Program-made: the position numbers and the translations under genes
Assembly (NCBI GenBank): GCA_003978375.1
Contig: QNZW01000132.1
Span: forward strand, 1-15,404
Reading direction: 5' to 3'
Source: Sulfurovum sp.
Lineage (GTDB): Bacteria > Campylobacterota > Campylobacteria > Campylobacterales > Sulfurovaceae
Length of the DNA: 15,404 nucleotides
Notes under the pieces: model-generated
Told to the model about the DNA's origin: nothing
Database searches by the model: none
The model's input: only the letters and a program-made list of their open reading frames with translations
Shown here: in pieces, positions 7,382 to 14,872 of the stretch
Layout: the number at the start of each line of letters is the position of its first letter
Numbering within the stretch: position 1 is the stretch's first letter

Positions 7382-7386
7382 ATAAT
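7381..7386 (+). promoter_or_regulatory. -10 box for the lipoprotein-nfo unit
   Basis: A perfect TATAAT sits 24 bases before the ATG at 7410. Transcription would start near 7393, followed by a clear Shine-Dalgarno sequence, AGGAG (7399-7403), six bases before the ATG. Confidence 0.5.
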
Positions 7387-7409
7387 AGTAAAAAAATCAG
7401 GAGTTTAGG

Positions 7410-7901
7410 ATGCAACTAAAAAAAATATATTTGATTTTTTTTGTGGGATTTAGTTTAAACGGATGTATGGATAAGGTATACACAAAACAAGAAAGTGCAT
7501 TTATTTTATTTAAAACACCAACATTTAAATATGCTGATTTAGGATTTATTTATACAAACAATGATGAGATGAAAATAGAAATTTATGGAAGTGGTGAAGC
7601 GATTATGGCATTAGAAATTTCTAAAGATAGTGTATGTATGAGTCTATTGACGTGTATGGATAAACAACAGTTTAATACCAAAGTATTAAGTGCTACGTAT
7701 CCCGTAGATATATTAGATACTATTTTTAGAGGGAAAAAGATATTTGATGGAAAAGGATTAAAAAAACTGCGTAACGGCTTTACACAAAGTATAAGAAATT
7801 CAAATAAATATGAGATACACTATAGTGTTTTAAATAAGCAAATACTATTTCATGATACAATAAATGACATAAAGATAAAAATAAAAAGGATGGATGGATG
7901 A
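7410..7901 (+). CDS. Small conserved-type lipoprotein, function unknown
   Basis: The 163-residue product has a lipoprotein signal peptide: MQLKK, a hydrophobic stretch ([11 protein letters not shown]) and the lipobox LNGC, with the lipidated cysteine at residue 19. The mature part is a mixed polar sequence with YADLGFIY, a cysteine pair region (VCMSLLTCM) and a lysine-rich C-terminal half. I vaguely recognise similar lipoproteins in other Campylobacterota but cannot name a family. A good AGGAG site precedes the ATG. The stop overlaps the nfo start as ATGA (7898-7901), so nfo is probably translated by coupling from this gene. Any functional tie to DNA repair is unproven: the lipoprotein acts in the envelope and nfo in the cytoplasm. 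Confidence 0.75.
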   Translation: MQLKKIYLIFFVGFSLNGCMDKVYTKQESAFILFKTPTFKYADLGFIYTNNDEMKIEIYGSGEAIMALEISKDSVCMSLLTCMDKQQFNTKVLSATYPVDILDTIFRGKKIFDGKGLKKLRNGFTQSIRNSNKYEIHYSVLNKQILFHDTINDIKIKIKRMDG

Positions 7902-8788
7902 AGTTTGTAGGTGCGCATGTAAGTGCAAGTGGAGGCGTACAAAATGCTCCACTCAATGCCATGGCATTAGGTGCAAAGGCATTTGCCCTTTTTACAAAAA
8001 ATCAAAGACAATGGAAATCTAAACCATTGGAGACAAAAACCATTGATGCATTCCACACTAACCTAGAGACTTCGGGTATTTTGCCTAAGCATATTTTGCC
8101 ACATGATTCATATCTTATTAATTTGGGACATCCAGAAGTTGAAAAACTTGAAAAATCTAGAGAAGCATTTATTGATGAACTGGAAAGATGTCATATTTTA
8201 GGCTTAGATAAACTTAATTTTCATCCAGGATCGCATTTGGTTAAAATACCTAAAAAAGATCCTGAATATTTTGATAAAATAATGCAAGTAGAATTGCATT
8301 GTCTTGATGTGATTGCTACATCGATGAATATTGCTATAGAAGCTACAAAAGATTCAAAAGTAAAACTTGTCATAGAAAATACAGCAGGACAAGGAAGTAA
8401 TTTGGGATACAAATTTGAACATTTAGCATATCTTATTGATAGAATAGAAGAGAAGAGTAGGGTGGGTGTATGTTTGGATACCTGTCATACTTTTACCGCA
8501 GGATATGATTTGCGAACTAAAGAGTCTTATGATAAAACGATGAATGATTTTTCACGTATTGTAGGCTTTGAATATTTGATGGGTATGCATCTCAATGACT
8601 CAAAACCATCTTTGGGCTCACGGGTGGATAGACACCAATCTTTGGGTAAAGGTGAAATAGGTTGGGATGCCTTTAGATATATCATGAACGATAACCATAT
8701 GGATGATATACCACTCATCTTAGAGACAATTGATGAGTCAATTTGGACAGAGGAGATTAAAGCACTCTATGCTTTGATTGAAACATAA
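7898..8788 (+). CDS. nfo: Endonuclease IV (deoxyribonuclease IV, AP endonuclease)
   Basis: Endonuclease IV cleaves DNA at abasic sites and trims blocked 3' ends in base excision repair, using three zinc ions. The 296-residue protein shows the full set of expected zinc ligands: H69 (LPHDSY), H109 (NFHPGSH), E160 (VIENTAG), D194 and H197 (CLDTCHTF), H231 (MHLNDSK), D244 and H246 ([10 protein letters not shown]) and E276 (LILET). The N-terminus GAHVSASGG is diagnostic. It is coupled to the upstream lipoprotein gene by an ATGA overlap and shares its promoter. A 63-bp gap follows before the hydrolase operon. Confidence 0.97.
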   Translation: MKFVGAHVSASGGVQNAPLNAMALGAKAFALFTKNQRQWKSKPLETKTIDAFHTNLETSGILPKHILPHDSYLINLGHPEVEKLEKSREAFIDELERCHILGLDKLNFHPGSHLVKIPKKDPEYFDKIMQVELHCLDVIATSMNIAIEATKDSKVKLVIENTAGQGSNLGYKFEHLAYLIDRIEEKSRVGVCLDTCHTFTAGYDLRTKESYDKTMNDFSRIVGFEYLMGMHLNDSKPSLGSRVDRHQSLGKGEIGWDAFRYIMNDNHMDDIPLILETIDESIWTEEIKALYALIET

Positions 8789-8825
8789 CCCAAAATATTC
8801 AGCAATTATGATTGCACCATTTGGG
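8789..8825 (+). terminator. Two-tier stem-loop after nfo (weak terminator or RNA element)
   Basis: CCCAAA (8789-8794) pairs with TTTGGG (8820-8825), and inside it GCAAT (8802-8806) pairs with ATTGC (8811-8815) around a TATG loop. The stem starts on the base after the nfo stop. No T-run follows, so it is not a classical intrinsic terminator. It may partly separate nfo from the following operon or shape its leader. Confidence 0.25.
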
Positions 8826-8851
8826 ATAAAATCTTCAAAAGGGAGAAAATA

Positions 8852-10102
8852 ATGATGAAATTAGTGAAATACATAGGAATAGGCGCTATAGTACTGTTAA
8901 GTGGATGTGGTAATTTAGACCAACCTGATAACGAAACAGTAAATGGTGGTGAAGTTGTTGTTGATTTAGATGGACAAAGTATTAAAAAAAGTCTTCTTCA
9001 GTCTGGTATATCGGGTGTAGACAATAACACGACAGTATATGGATACAAAGCATATAAAATTCCTTATACTACTACAGATGAACAAGGCGATAGTGTTGAA
9101 GCATCAGGATTAATGGTCGTACCTAAGGGCTTACCTGCGTTAGTCTATACTAAATTAGGTCTTTCTATGGTTAGTGATGACCATGGAACTATCTTTGCTA
9201 ACCAAGAATCACCAACAAAACTAGCATCCCTAAACAATGCTCCTTCTGGATCTTCAGTCATTTTAACATCACTTTTTGGTTTTGTTACGCTTCAGCCAGA
9301 TTATATAGGGTTTGGAGATTCGAATAAACATTATCATCCTTTTGTGCTTAAAAAATCGTTGGCCAATGCAACGGTTGATTTTATAAAAGCTGCAAAACAG
9401 TTTGCTTTGAAGAATGCCATTACTTTAAATGGACAACTATTTCTTACGGGGTATAGCGAGGGAGGATATGCAGCTTTAGCCACGCTACAAAAAATAGAAA
9501 AAGAGGAAGAGATGTCTGTGACTATGGCTGCCCCAATGGCTGGACCTTATGCTTTAACACTTATGGCAAAAAAGGTCTTAAGCGCACCAACACTTTCTGT
9601 GCCTTCGTTTATGGCAGATGTAGGTTATGCATATGCACTTACGTATGATCAAGATGTAGCGTCTGTCATTAATGAACCTTATGCATCGACCTTAGAAGGA
9701 CTACTAGATGGCTCAAAAGTGCGTACACAAATTGATGCAAAATTAATAAAAAAGACGACAGGAGCAGATGGGCTTTTTAATCCTTTATTTGTGCAAGGTT
9801 TTTTTACCAATCCAAACCATTGGTTTGTAAAAGCAACAGAAAAAAACAATCTACACAACTGGGTACCTAAAACAGCTGTGCGTTTTATGCATTGTCAAGG
9901 AGATGAGGTTATTCCATATGCACTCTCTACGCTTACGGTAAAAACAATGAGTGCAATGGGTGCAAAAAATATAGCATTACTTCCTGTGGAAAAGACAATG
10001 GGGTTACCTAAGTTGCTGGAACATGCAGAATGTGCTTCTGTTGCATATGGCGTAGCAGGAAATATTTTTGCACAAACTAGAAAAAATACAGTGGGGTATT
10101 AA
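8852..10102 (+). CDS. Lipoprotein alpha/beta hydrolase, secretory-lipase-like
   Basis: The 416-residue product has a lipoprotein signal (hydrophobic IGIGAIVLL and lipobox LSGC, lipidated C19), so it should be tethered to a membrane facing the periplasm or the outside. The core fits an alpha/beta hydrolase: nucleophile elbow GYSEGG with S202, probable acid D351 in HCQGDEVIPY, and probable base H391 in LLEHAEC. The arrangement, and the VSDDHGTIFANQ and LQPDYIGFGDS segments, recall secretory lipases/esterases (PF03583-like). The substrate is unknown, but lipid or other esters fit the FadL channel encoded 3 bp downstream. Two tandem ATGs occur at 8852 and 8855, after AAAAGGGAG. It is the first gene of the six-gene operon. 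Confidence 0.8.
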   Translation: MMKLVKYIGIGAIVLLSGCGNLDQPDNETVNGGEVVVDLDGQSIKKSLLQSGISGVDNNTTVYGYKAYKIPYTTTDEQGDSVEASGLMVVPKGLPALVYTKLGLSMVSDDHGTIFANQESPTKLASLNNAPSGSSVILTSLFGFVTLQPDYIGFGDSNKHYHPFVLKKSLANATVDFIKAAKQFALKNAITLNGQLFLTGYSEGGYAALATLQKIEKEEEMSVTMAAPMAGPYALTLMAKKVLSAPTLSVPSFMADVGYAYALTYDQDVASVINEPYASTLEGLLDGSKVRTQIDAKLIKKTTGADGLFNPLFVQGFFTNPNHWFVKATEKNNLHNWVPKTAVRFMHCQGDEVIPYALSTLTVKTMSAMGAKNIALLPVEKTMGLPKLLEHAECASVAYGVAGNIFAQTRKNTVGY

Positions 10103-10105
10103 AAA

Positions 10106-11329
10106 ATGAAAAAGATAAAAAATATAATAGTATTAAGTTTAGGTGTTAGCAGTTTGCTTTTAGCAGGAGGATATAAATTGCCAGAGCAATCATTAAATGC
10201 CATTGGATTAAGTGATGCATATGTGGCACATACAATGGGAGCAGATACAGCATATTATAACCCTGCTGCTATGGCATTTATGGGAGATAAACAATATATA
10301 GAAGGAGATATATCGCTTGTGCATCTTCCTTCCCAAACTTATAGTAATGGACCAGTCTCGGGTAAATCAGAAGAAGAAAATTTACCTATTCCTACTTTTT
10401 TTTATATCTCAAAACCTATCAATAATTGGAGATGGGGAATAAACTTGGTCGTACCTGGTGGACTTACTAAAAGATGGAAAACACCTTACCAAAAACTGTA
10501 TGCAGAAGAGTTTACTTTAAAAAATATTGAATTAAATCCAGTAGTATCTTATAAAATAAATGAACAATTTTCTCTAGGTGGAGGATTGCGTTTGGTATAT
10601 AGTAAAGGGATAGTAAAAAGTGACGGAGGGATTATTGCTCCAGTAAAAAGAGAGATGGAGGGAGATACAGTAGAGTTTGGGTACAACTTAGCACTATTGT
10701 TTAAACCAAGCGAAGATATACATGTTGCTATGACCTATCGCTCTAATATTGATTTAAAAGAAGAAGGTGAAGCTAACCTCTATTTTGGCAAAGTGGGACA
10801 ACAGTATAATTCGGACGTAACAGTGCCTCTTCCTGCGGCACTCAATGTAGCTATTTCAAAAACCTGGGAAAATAGAACAACATTAGAGTTTAAATATGAA
10901 AGAACCTATTGGTCTTCTTATAAAAATCTTGATTTTGAATATGATAGAAGTATACAAAAAAATCTGATTAACTTGTTTGATACACCTCTTGCACGTCAAT
11001 GGAAAGATGTCAATAGTTTTCGTTTAGGGCTTACTGTAAAAATGGACAACAAAATCACTGCGATGATGGGAGTGGGTATTGATGAATCTCCTGTGCCTCT
11101 TAAAACCATAGGATTTGAACTAGCAGATAGTGATGCAAAAGTTTTTTCTTTAGGATTTAGATATCAACAAAATGAAAAACTTTCATGGGGAGCTTCTTGT
11201 CTTATTACCGATAAAGAATCTCTCTCTTTAACCCCTGGTGTAGCAGACAACGCAATCCTGGCAAAAGGTGGTACATTGAGTGGAGGAGGAGCATTCCTCA
11301 CGACATTAGGTTTGGCATACGAGTTCTAA
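10106..11329 (+). CDS. OmpP1/FadL family outer-membrane channel
   Basis: FadL-type 14-strand barrels carry long-chain fatty acids or other hydrophobic compounds (for example aromatics) across the outer membrane. The 407-residue precursor has a signal peptide, with cleavage likely after A20 (SLLLA/GGYKLPEQS). The mature N-terminus, with GLSDAYVAHTMGADTAYYNPAAM, matches the family's plug/hatch region, including the conserved NPA (residues 52-54). The rest alternates amphipathic beta strands and ends LTTLGLAYEF, with the C-terminal phenylalanine expected for barrel assembly. The gene starts 3 bp after the hydrolase stop and ends 1 bp before the ligase start. Ligand specificity cannot be read from the sequence. 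Confidence 0.93.
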   Translation: MKKIKNIIVLSLGVSSLLLAGGYKLPEQSLNAIGLSDAYVAHTMGADTAYYNPAAMAFMGDKQYIEGDISLVHLPSQTYSNGPVSGKSEEENLPIPTFFYISKPINNWRWGINLVVPGGLTKRWKTPYQKLYAEEFTLKNIELNPVVSYKINEQFSLGGGLRLVYSKGIVKSDGGIIAPVKREMEGDTVEFGYNLALLFKPSEDIHVAMTYRSNIDLKEEGEANLYFGKVGQQYNSDVTVPLPAALNVAISKTWENRTTLEFKYERTYWSSYKNLDFEYDRSIQKNLINLFDTPLARQWKDVNSFRLGLTVKMDNKITAMMGVGIDESPVPLKTIGFELADSDAKVFSLGFRYQQNEKLSWGASCLITDKESLSLTPGVADNAILAKGGTLSGGGAFLTTLGLAYEF

Positions 11330-11330
11330 G

Positions 11331-12872
11331 ATGAAATATAAGTTTAATAACTTTTATGCACTTCTTTCTTTTCAAGCAAAGAAGCGTAAAAACAAAACAG
11401 CACTTTTTGTAAATGATGAAAAAATTACGTATAAAGAGATATTGGAAAATGTAGATAAATTAGCAGGATTTTTAGAGCAAAAAGGAGTGAAAGAGAATGA
11501 TAAAGTAGCCCTTTTTTTACGTAATTCTCCAGAATTTATTTATACAATTTTTGCCGTCTCTAAATTAGGTGCCATACTTGTACCGATTAATACTTTTTTA
11601 AAAGAAGAAGAACTTACGTATATTCTTCAAGATAGCCAAAGCTCCATACTTATGGCTTCTACACAGTATGCCAAGGTAATTAATCATTCTAAGGCAAGTA
11701 GTTTATGCCGTTTTATTATTTGGGAAGGAGAAGAAGTTCTTGAAAGAGAGAATCATTTACATTTTGATGAAGCACTATCCTCAAAAAATAAAGAAAGCAT
11801 ACAAGTTCCAAGAGAGTTGGAAGATACGGCAGTGATTATCTATACATCAGGTACGACTGGTAAGCCTAAAGGTGCAATGTTGAGTAATAAAAATATTCTT
11901 TCTAATGCAGAATCAGGAAGAAGGACAATCAATGTTAAACCAAAGGATAGAGGTATTGTCTTTTTGCCTATGTTTCATTCATTTACTTTTTCTATAGGAA
12001 TAATATTGCCATTATATGTGGGAGCAAGTATTGTGATTATCCAGTCTATCCAACCTTTTTCCAATATTTTTAAACAAACTTTATTAAAACGTGTGACACT
12101 CTTTTTTGGTGTTCCAGATGTCTATAATGCATTATCTAAGGCTAAGTTACCATGGTATTTCATGTGGTTTAATAAAATTCGTATTTTTGTGTCTGGCGCA
12201 GCAGCATTGCAACCCAAAACACTTGATGCCATGGATAAAAAGTTTAGACGCGCTGCACTTTTGGAAGGGTATGGGCTTAGTGAGGCAAGTCCTGCAGTAA
12301 GTATGAATACTTTGAAAAAACAAAAAGCAGGTTCTGTGGGTACAGCACTTTATAGTTATGAAATAAAAGTTGTAGATGAAGAGATGAATGAACTTCCTCA
12401 TGGTGGCATAGGTGATATTATTGTCAAAGGTGACAATGTAATGCAAGGCTATCTCAATCGTCCAGAGGCGACAGCTGAGAATATCATAAATGGTTGGTTG
12501 CTGACTGGTGATATGGGATATATAGATGATGAAAACTTTTTATTTATTGTTGATAGAAAAAAAGATTTGATTATTTCAAAAGGGATTAATATATATCCAA
12601 GAGAACTAGAAGAGGTGATTGATAAGTATGAGGGGATAAGTGCTTCAGCTGTGATTGGAATCATAGATGAGAAGAGTGGAGAGGTACCTATAGTATATAT
12701 AGAGTTAAATGAGGATACTGAGTCCTTAGATGAAAAAGGGCTTAAAAAGTACATGAAAGAACACCTTGCAAATTATAAAATACCAAAACAGATACATGTT
12801 ATAGAATCTTTACCTAAAAATGCGACAGGAAAAGTATTGAAAAGAGTACTTAAAAATGAATACGTCTCTTAA
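11331..12872 (+). CDS. AMP-forming acyl-CoA synthetase (FadD-like ligase)
   Basis: This ANL-superfamily enzyme activates a carboxylic acid with ATP and transfers it to CoA. The 513-residue protein carries the phosphate-binding loop YTSGTTGKPKG (171-181), LEGYGLSEASP (311-321), the adenylate-binding TGD (392-394), the hinge VDRKKDLIISKG and the C-terminal catalytic lysine K501 in PKNATGKVLKR. It has no extra domains. The position after a FadL channel favours a fatty or aromatic acid substrate, although the family includes many other acids. The ATG follows the previous stop after one base and has little Shine-Dalgarno signal, so reinitiation is likely. The 3' end overlaps nagA by 17 bases. Confidence 0.93.
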   Translation: MKYKFNNFYALLSFQAKKRKNKTALFVNDEKITYKEILENVDKLAGFLEQKGVKENDKVALFLRNSPEFIYTIFAVSKLGAILVPINTFLKEEELTYILQDSQSSILMASTQYAKVINHSKASSLCRFIIWEGEEVLERENHLHFDEALSSKNKESIQVPRELEDTAVIIYTSGTTGKPKGAMLSNKNILSNAESGRRTINVKPKDRGIVFLPMFHSFTFSIGIILPLYVGASIVIIQSIQPFSNIFKQTLLKRVTLFFGVPDVYNALSKAKLPWYFMWFNKIRIFVSGAAALQPKTLDAMDKKFRRAALLEGYGLSEASPAVSMNTLKKQKAGSVGTALYSYEIKVVDEEMNELPHGGIGDIIVKGDNVMQGYLNRPEATAENIINGWLLTGDMGYIDDENFLFIVDRKKDLIISKGINIYPRELEEVIDKYEGISASAVIGIIDEKSGEVPIVYIELNEDTESLDEKGLKKYMKEHLANYKIPKQIHVIESLPKNATGKVLKRVLKNEYVS

Positions 12873-14001
12873 AGCAATTATTAATGCAAAACTTATTGTA
12901 GGGGATGAGATTGTAGAAGATAAAATACTTCTTTTTGATAAACGTATTGTTAAAATAGAAAAAAAAATAGATTTAGACCAAATAGAAATCATAGATGCAA
13001 AACATCATTATGTGAGTGCTGGCTTTATCGATATTCATATTCATGGATCAGGTGGTGCAGATATTATGGATGCTACTCCCCAAGCACTTCAGACCATTTC
13101 TAAAACACTGTTGCAAACAGGTACAACTTCCTTTTTAGCTACAACTATGACGATGTCAAATGAAGTTATCAATAAGGCTTTACAAAATATCCAACAACAT
13201 AGTAAAAAAGTGTTAGGTGCAAAAATTATAGGCATACATCTAGAGGGTCCTTTTATTAATCCTGCTAAACATGGTGCACAAGATAAAACCTATATAGAAC
13301 CTGCTAACTTTAAGTTAATTAAAAACTATATGCAAGAGATAAAAATGATAACACTTGCACCAGAAGAAAAAGGAAATGAAACATTCATTAAAGATATGAG
13401 TAAAAAATATCCTCATATTATATTAAGTATTGGTCACTCTGATGCTTCCTATGCAGAAGCAAAAAAAAGTTTTAAATGGGGCATTTCTCATGCAACACAT
13501 CTATTTAATGCTATGAATCCTTATCATCATAGAAAACCAGGCATTGTTGGTGCTGTATTTGATTCAGATGTAAGTTGTGATATTATTGCAGACTTAGTAC
13601 ATACGCATCCTTCTGCTTTAGCATTGGTCCAGCATGTTAAAAAAGATAATTTATTGCTTATTACCGATGCAATGCGTGCAGGATGCATGAAGTGTGGTAC
13701 GTATGATTTGGGTGGACGTAGGGTTGAAGTATCTAAGGGTAAAGCATGCCTGGAAGATGGTACTTTGGCAGGTTCTGTCCTTCAAATGAATGAAGCCATA
13801 GTAAATATGTTAAAATATACTTCTATGACACTTATTGAAGCAATCAATGCAGTTACAAGAATACCTGCAAAAAAATTAGCTATTCCCAAAGGGGAATTAA
13901 AAGTTGGATATGATGCTGATATAGTTATCTTTGATGAAAACTTAAGTATTATAAAATCTATTATAGATGGAGAGGTAAAATATCAATGTTTGGATTATTA
14001 A
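12856..14001 (+). CDS. nagA: N-acetylglucosamine-6-phosphate deacetylase
   Basis: NagA removes acetate from GlcNAc-6-phosphate, giving glucosamine-6-phosphate for cell-wall synthesis or glycolysis. The 381-residue protein is an amidohydrolase-fold metalloenzyme with H61 and H63 (DIHIHGSGG), E130 (HLEGPF), H194 (SIGHSD), H215 (ATHLFNAM) and catalytic D271 (ITDAM), all close to the E. coli numbering. GTYDLGG and DGTLAGS are also typical. It overlaps the ligase gene by 17 bases and the EIIA gene by 16. No nagB or transporter gene is in the window. Given its partners, action on other N-acylated amino-sugar phosphates is conceivable but unsupported. Confidence 0.95.
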   Translation: MNTSLKAIINAKLIVGDEIVEDKILLFDKRIVKIEKKIDLDQIEIIDAKHHYVSAGFIDIHIHGSGGADIMDATPQALQTISKTLLQTGTTSFLATTMTMSNEVINKALQNIQQHSKKVLGAKIIGIHLEGPFINPAKHGAQDKTYIEPANFKLIKNYMQEIKMITLAPEEKGNETFIKDMSKKYPHIILSIGHSDASYAEAKKSFKWGISHATHLFNAMNPYHHRKPGIVGAVFDSDVSCDIIADLVHTHPSALALVQHVKKDNLLLITDAMRAGCMKCGTYDLGGRRVEVSKGKACLEDGTLAGSVLQMNEAIVNMLKYTSMTLIEAINAVTRIPAKKLAIPKGELKVGYDADIVIFDENLSIIKSIIDGEVKYQCLDY

Positions 14002-14456
14002 AAAGAAAAGTAAGAGACATAAAGTCGCCAGTAGATGGCAAAGTGGTTGCCTTAGAAAATGTAAATGATGAAGTATTTTCACAAAAACTTGTGGGTGATG
14101 GTGTGGCTGTTGAGCCCGTATCAAATATCTTTACTGCACCTATTGATGGCATTGTCTCGAAAATATTTCCTACCAATCATGCATACAGTATCAGAAGTTC
14201 AAAAGACTTAGAAGTGATGGTGCATATAGGTTTGGATACTGTTGATTTGGCAGGAAAAGGATTTGAGCGTTTAGTCAAAGAAGGAGAGCAGGTAAAAGCT
14301 GGAGATGCAATTATTAAGGCCGATTTGTCTTATCTTAAAGCACAGAATAAAGATACGATTACACCAATTATTGTTTTAGAAGAGAGTGATGTAAAAAATA
14401 TAGATAAAAAATATCGTATTGTCAAACAAGGTGATGTGATTATGGAGGTGCGCTAA
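13986..14456 (+). CDS. crr: Glucose-type PTS EIIA protein, stand-alone
   Basis: EIIA(Glc) proteins accept phosphate from HPr and pass it to a sugar permease, or act as regulators. The 156-residue protein is a complete single domain: IKSPVDGKVVALENVNDEVF, IFTAPIDGIVSKIFPTNHAY (conserved H65) and the phosphorylation-site motif VMVHIGLDTVDLAGKGF with H80. No EIIB or EIIC domain is attached. It overlaps the nagA 3' end by 16 bases and has an AGAGG site 10 bases before the ATG. Co-transcription with nagA recalls NagE, whose C-terminal domain is of this type, but here the domain stands alone. As I understand it, most Campylobacterota lack a classical sugar PTS, so its phosphate donor is an open question. 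Confidence 0.9.
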   Translation: MFGLLKRKVRDIKSPVDGKVVALENVNDEVFSQKLVGDGVAVEPVSNIFTAPIDGIVSKIFPTNHAYSIRSSKDLEVMVHIGLDTVDLAGKGFERLVKEGEQVKAGDAIIKADLSYLKAQNKDTITPIIVLEESDVKNIDKKYRIVKQGDVIMEVR

Positions 14457-14548
14457 TGCCACAAAGTGATAATATGTATTATTATATAGTTTATGGTGTG
14501 ATTTTGGTAATATTCTTTTTTGTGCTTAAGACACCAAAGAAAAAATAG
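14456..14548 (+). CDS. 30-residue single-span membrane microprotein
   Basis: The ATG at 14456 shares its A with the EIIA stop (TAATG), and a strong Shine-Dalgarno sequence, GGAGG (14444-14448), lies seven bases upstream, which argues that it is translated. The product has a short polar start (MPQSDN), a hydrophobic span (YYYIVYGVILVIFFFVL) and a basic tail (KTPKKK), predicting a membrane peptide with the lysines in the cytoplasm. It resembles no family I know. It is the last gene of the operon and may help recruit or modulate EIIA or a membrane transporter. That role is inference from position alone. Confidence 0.7.
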   Translation: MPQSDNMYYYIVYGVILVIFFFVLKTPKKK

Positions 14549-14570
14549 AGGTAATACTTAGGTAATGCTT
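14549..14570 (+). promoter_or_regulatory. 11-bp tandem direct repeat upstream of the small secreted peptide gene
   Basis: AGGTAATACTT is followed directly by AGGTAATGCTT (10 of 11 identical). Eleven-bp spaced direct repeats overlapping the -35 region are the usual binding pattern of OmpR/PhoB-type response regulators. The repeats end 6 bases before TATACT. A response regulator gene begins about 470 bp downstream. Confidence 0.5.
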
Positions 14571-14574
14571 TTAT

Positions 14575-14582
14575 TGTATACT
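14575..14582 (+). promoter_or_regulatory. Candidate -10 element TGTATACT
   Basis: TATACT (14577-14582), preceded by TG, would start transcription around 14588-14590, at the foot of the following hairpin. The same octamer precedes the response regulator gene at 15021-15028, with the same 5-base spacing from a TAATRCT motif. Confidence 0.45.
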
Positions 14583-14585
14583 ACG

Positions 14586-14616
14586 TTTGTTCGGATAAAA
14601 ATCCGGACAAAATTTT
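14586..14616 (+). terminator. 11-bp stem-loop: operon terminator or 5'-end mRNA hairpin
   Basis: TTTGTTCGGAT (14586-14596) pairs with ATCCGGACAAA (14601-14611), with one G-U pair and an AAAA loop, followed by ATTTT. It could end the nagA/EIIA operon. If the TATACT box is used, the hairpin instead sits at the very 5' end of the next transcript, where it could protect that mRNA. Confidence 0.5.
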
Positions 14617-14637
14617 AAGGGAAGAAGGACTACTATT

Positions 14638-14823
14638 ATGGAAAAAATTTTTATGTTTATCGCAATGATACTCATGGCAGTTTCTGCACAAGCTGCAGAT
14701 GCAGATACGGGCAAGGATTTTACGGTGACTACTGTTGTACTTGATGAAACAGCTAAAGATGCAAATGATACGAATGATTCGGTAAAAACACCTAAAACAC
14801 AAGAAGATGCTCCAGCGCAATAA
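14638..14823 (+). CDS. Small secreted acidic peptide, 61-residue precursor
   Basis: The precursor has a clear Sec signal peptide (MEKIFMFIAMILMAVSAQA) with AQA/AD as cleavage site after residue 19. The 42-residue mature part is polar and acidic (10 Asp/Glu against 4 Lys), rich in threonine and alanine, without cysteine or membrane span, and looks disordered. A good Shine-Dalgarno sequence (AAGGA, 14625-14629) lies eight bases before the ATG. Longer minus-strand frames overlap it, but they lack a signal peptide and a ribosome binding site. It has its own candidate promoter with a direct-repeat site and precedes a response regulator gene, so it may be a periplasmic partner or target of that system. 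No family is recognised. Confidence 0.65.
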   Translation: MEKIFMFIAMILMAVSAQAADADTGKDFTVTTVVLDETAKDANDTNDSVKTPKTQEDAPAQ

Positions 14824-14872
14824 AATGCGTATTCATTTTCATACACCTCAAAATACCTTCATTAAGAATTAC

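Noticed and set aside
12147..12754. Minus-strand open frames of about 100 codons inside the ligase gene
   Set aside because: They lie antisense to well-conserved ligase motifs, lack ribosome sites and have shadow-like composition.
14571..14846. Minus-strand frames of 91 and 79 codons over the small peptide gene
   Set aside because: The + strand has a signal peptide with a clean cleavage site and a ribosome binding site. The minus-strand products are the expected low-complexity mirror of it.
14821..14850. Imperfect GTAT...ATAC symmetry just after the small peptide gene as its terminator
   Set aside because: Only four pairs with an eight-base loop and no T-run. The stem at 14874-14913 is a far better candidate.
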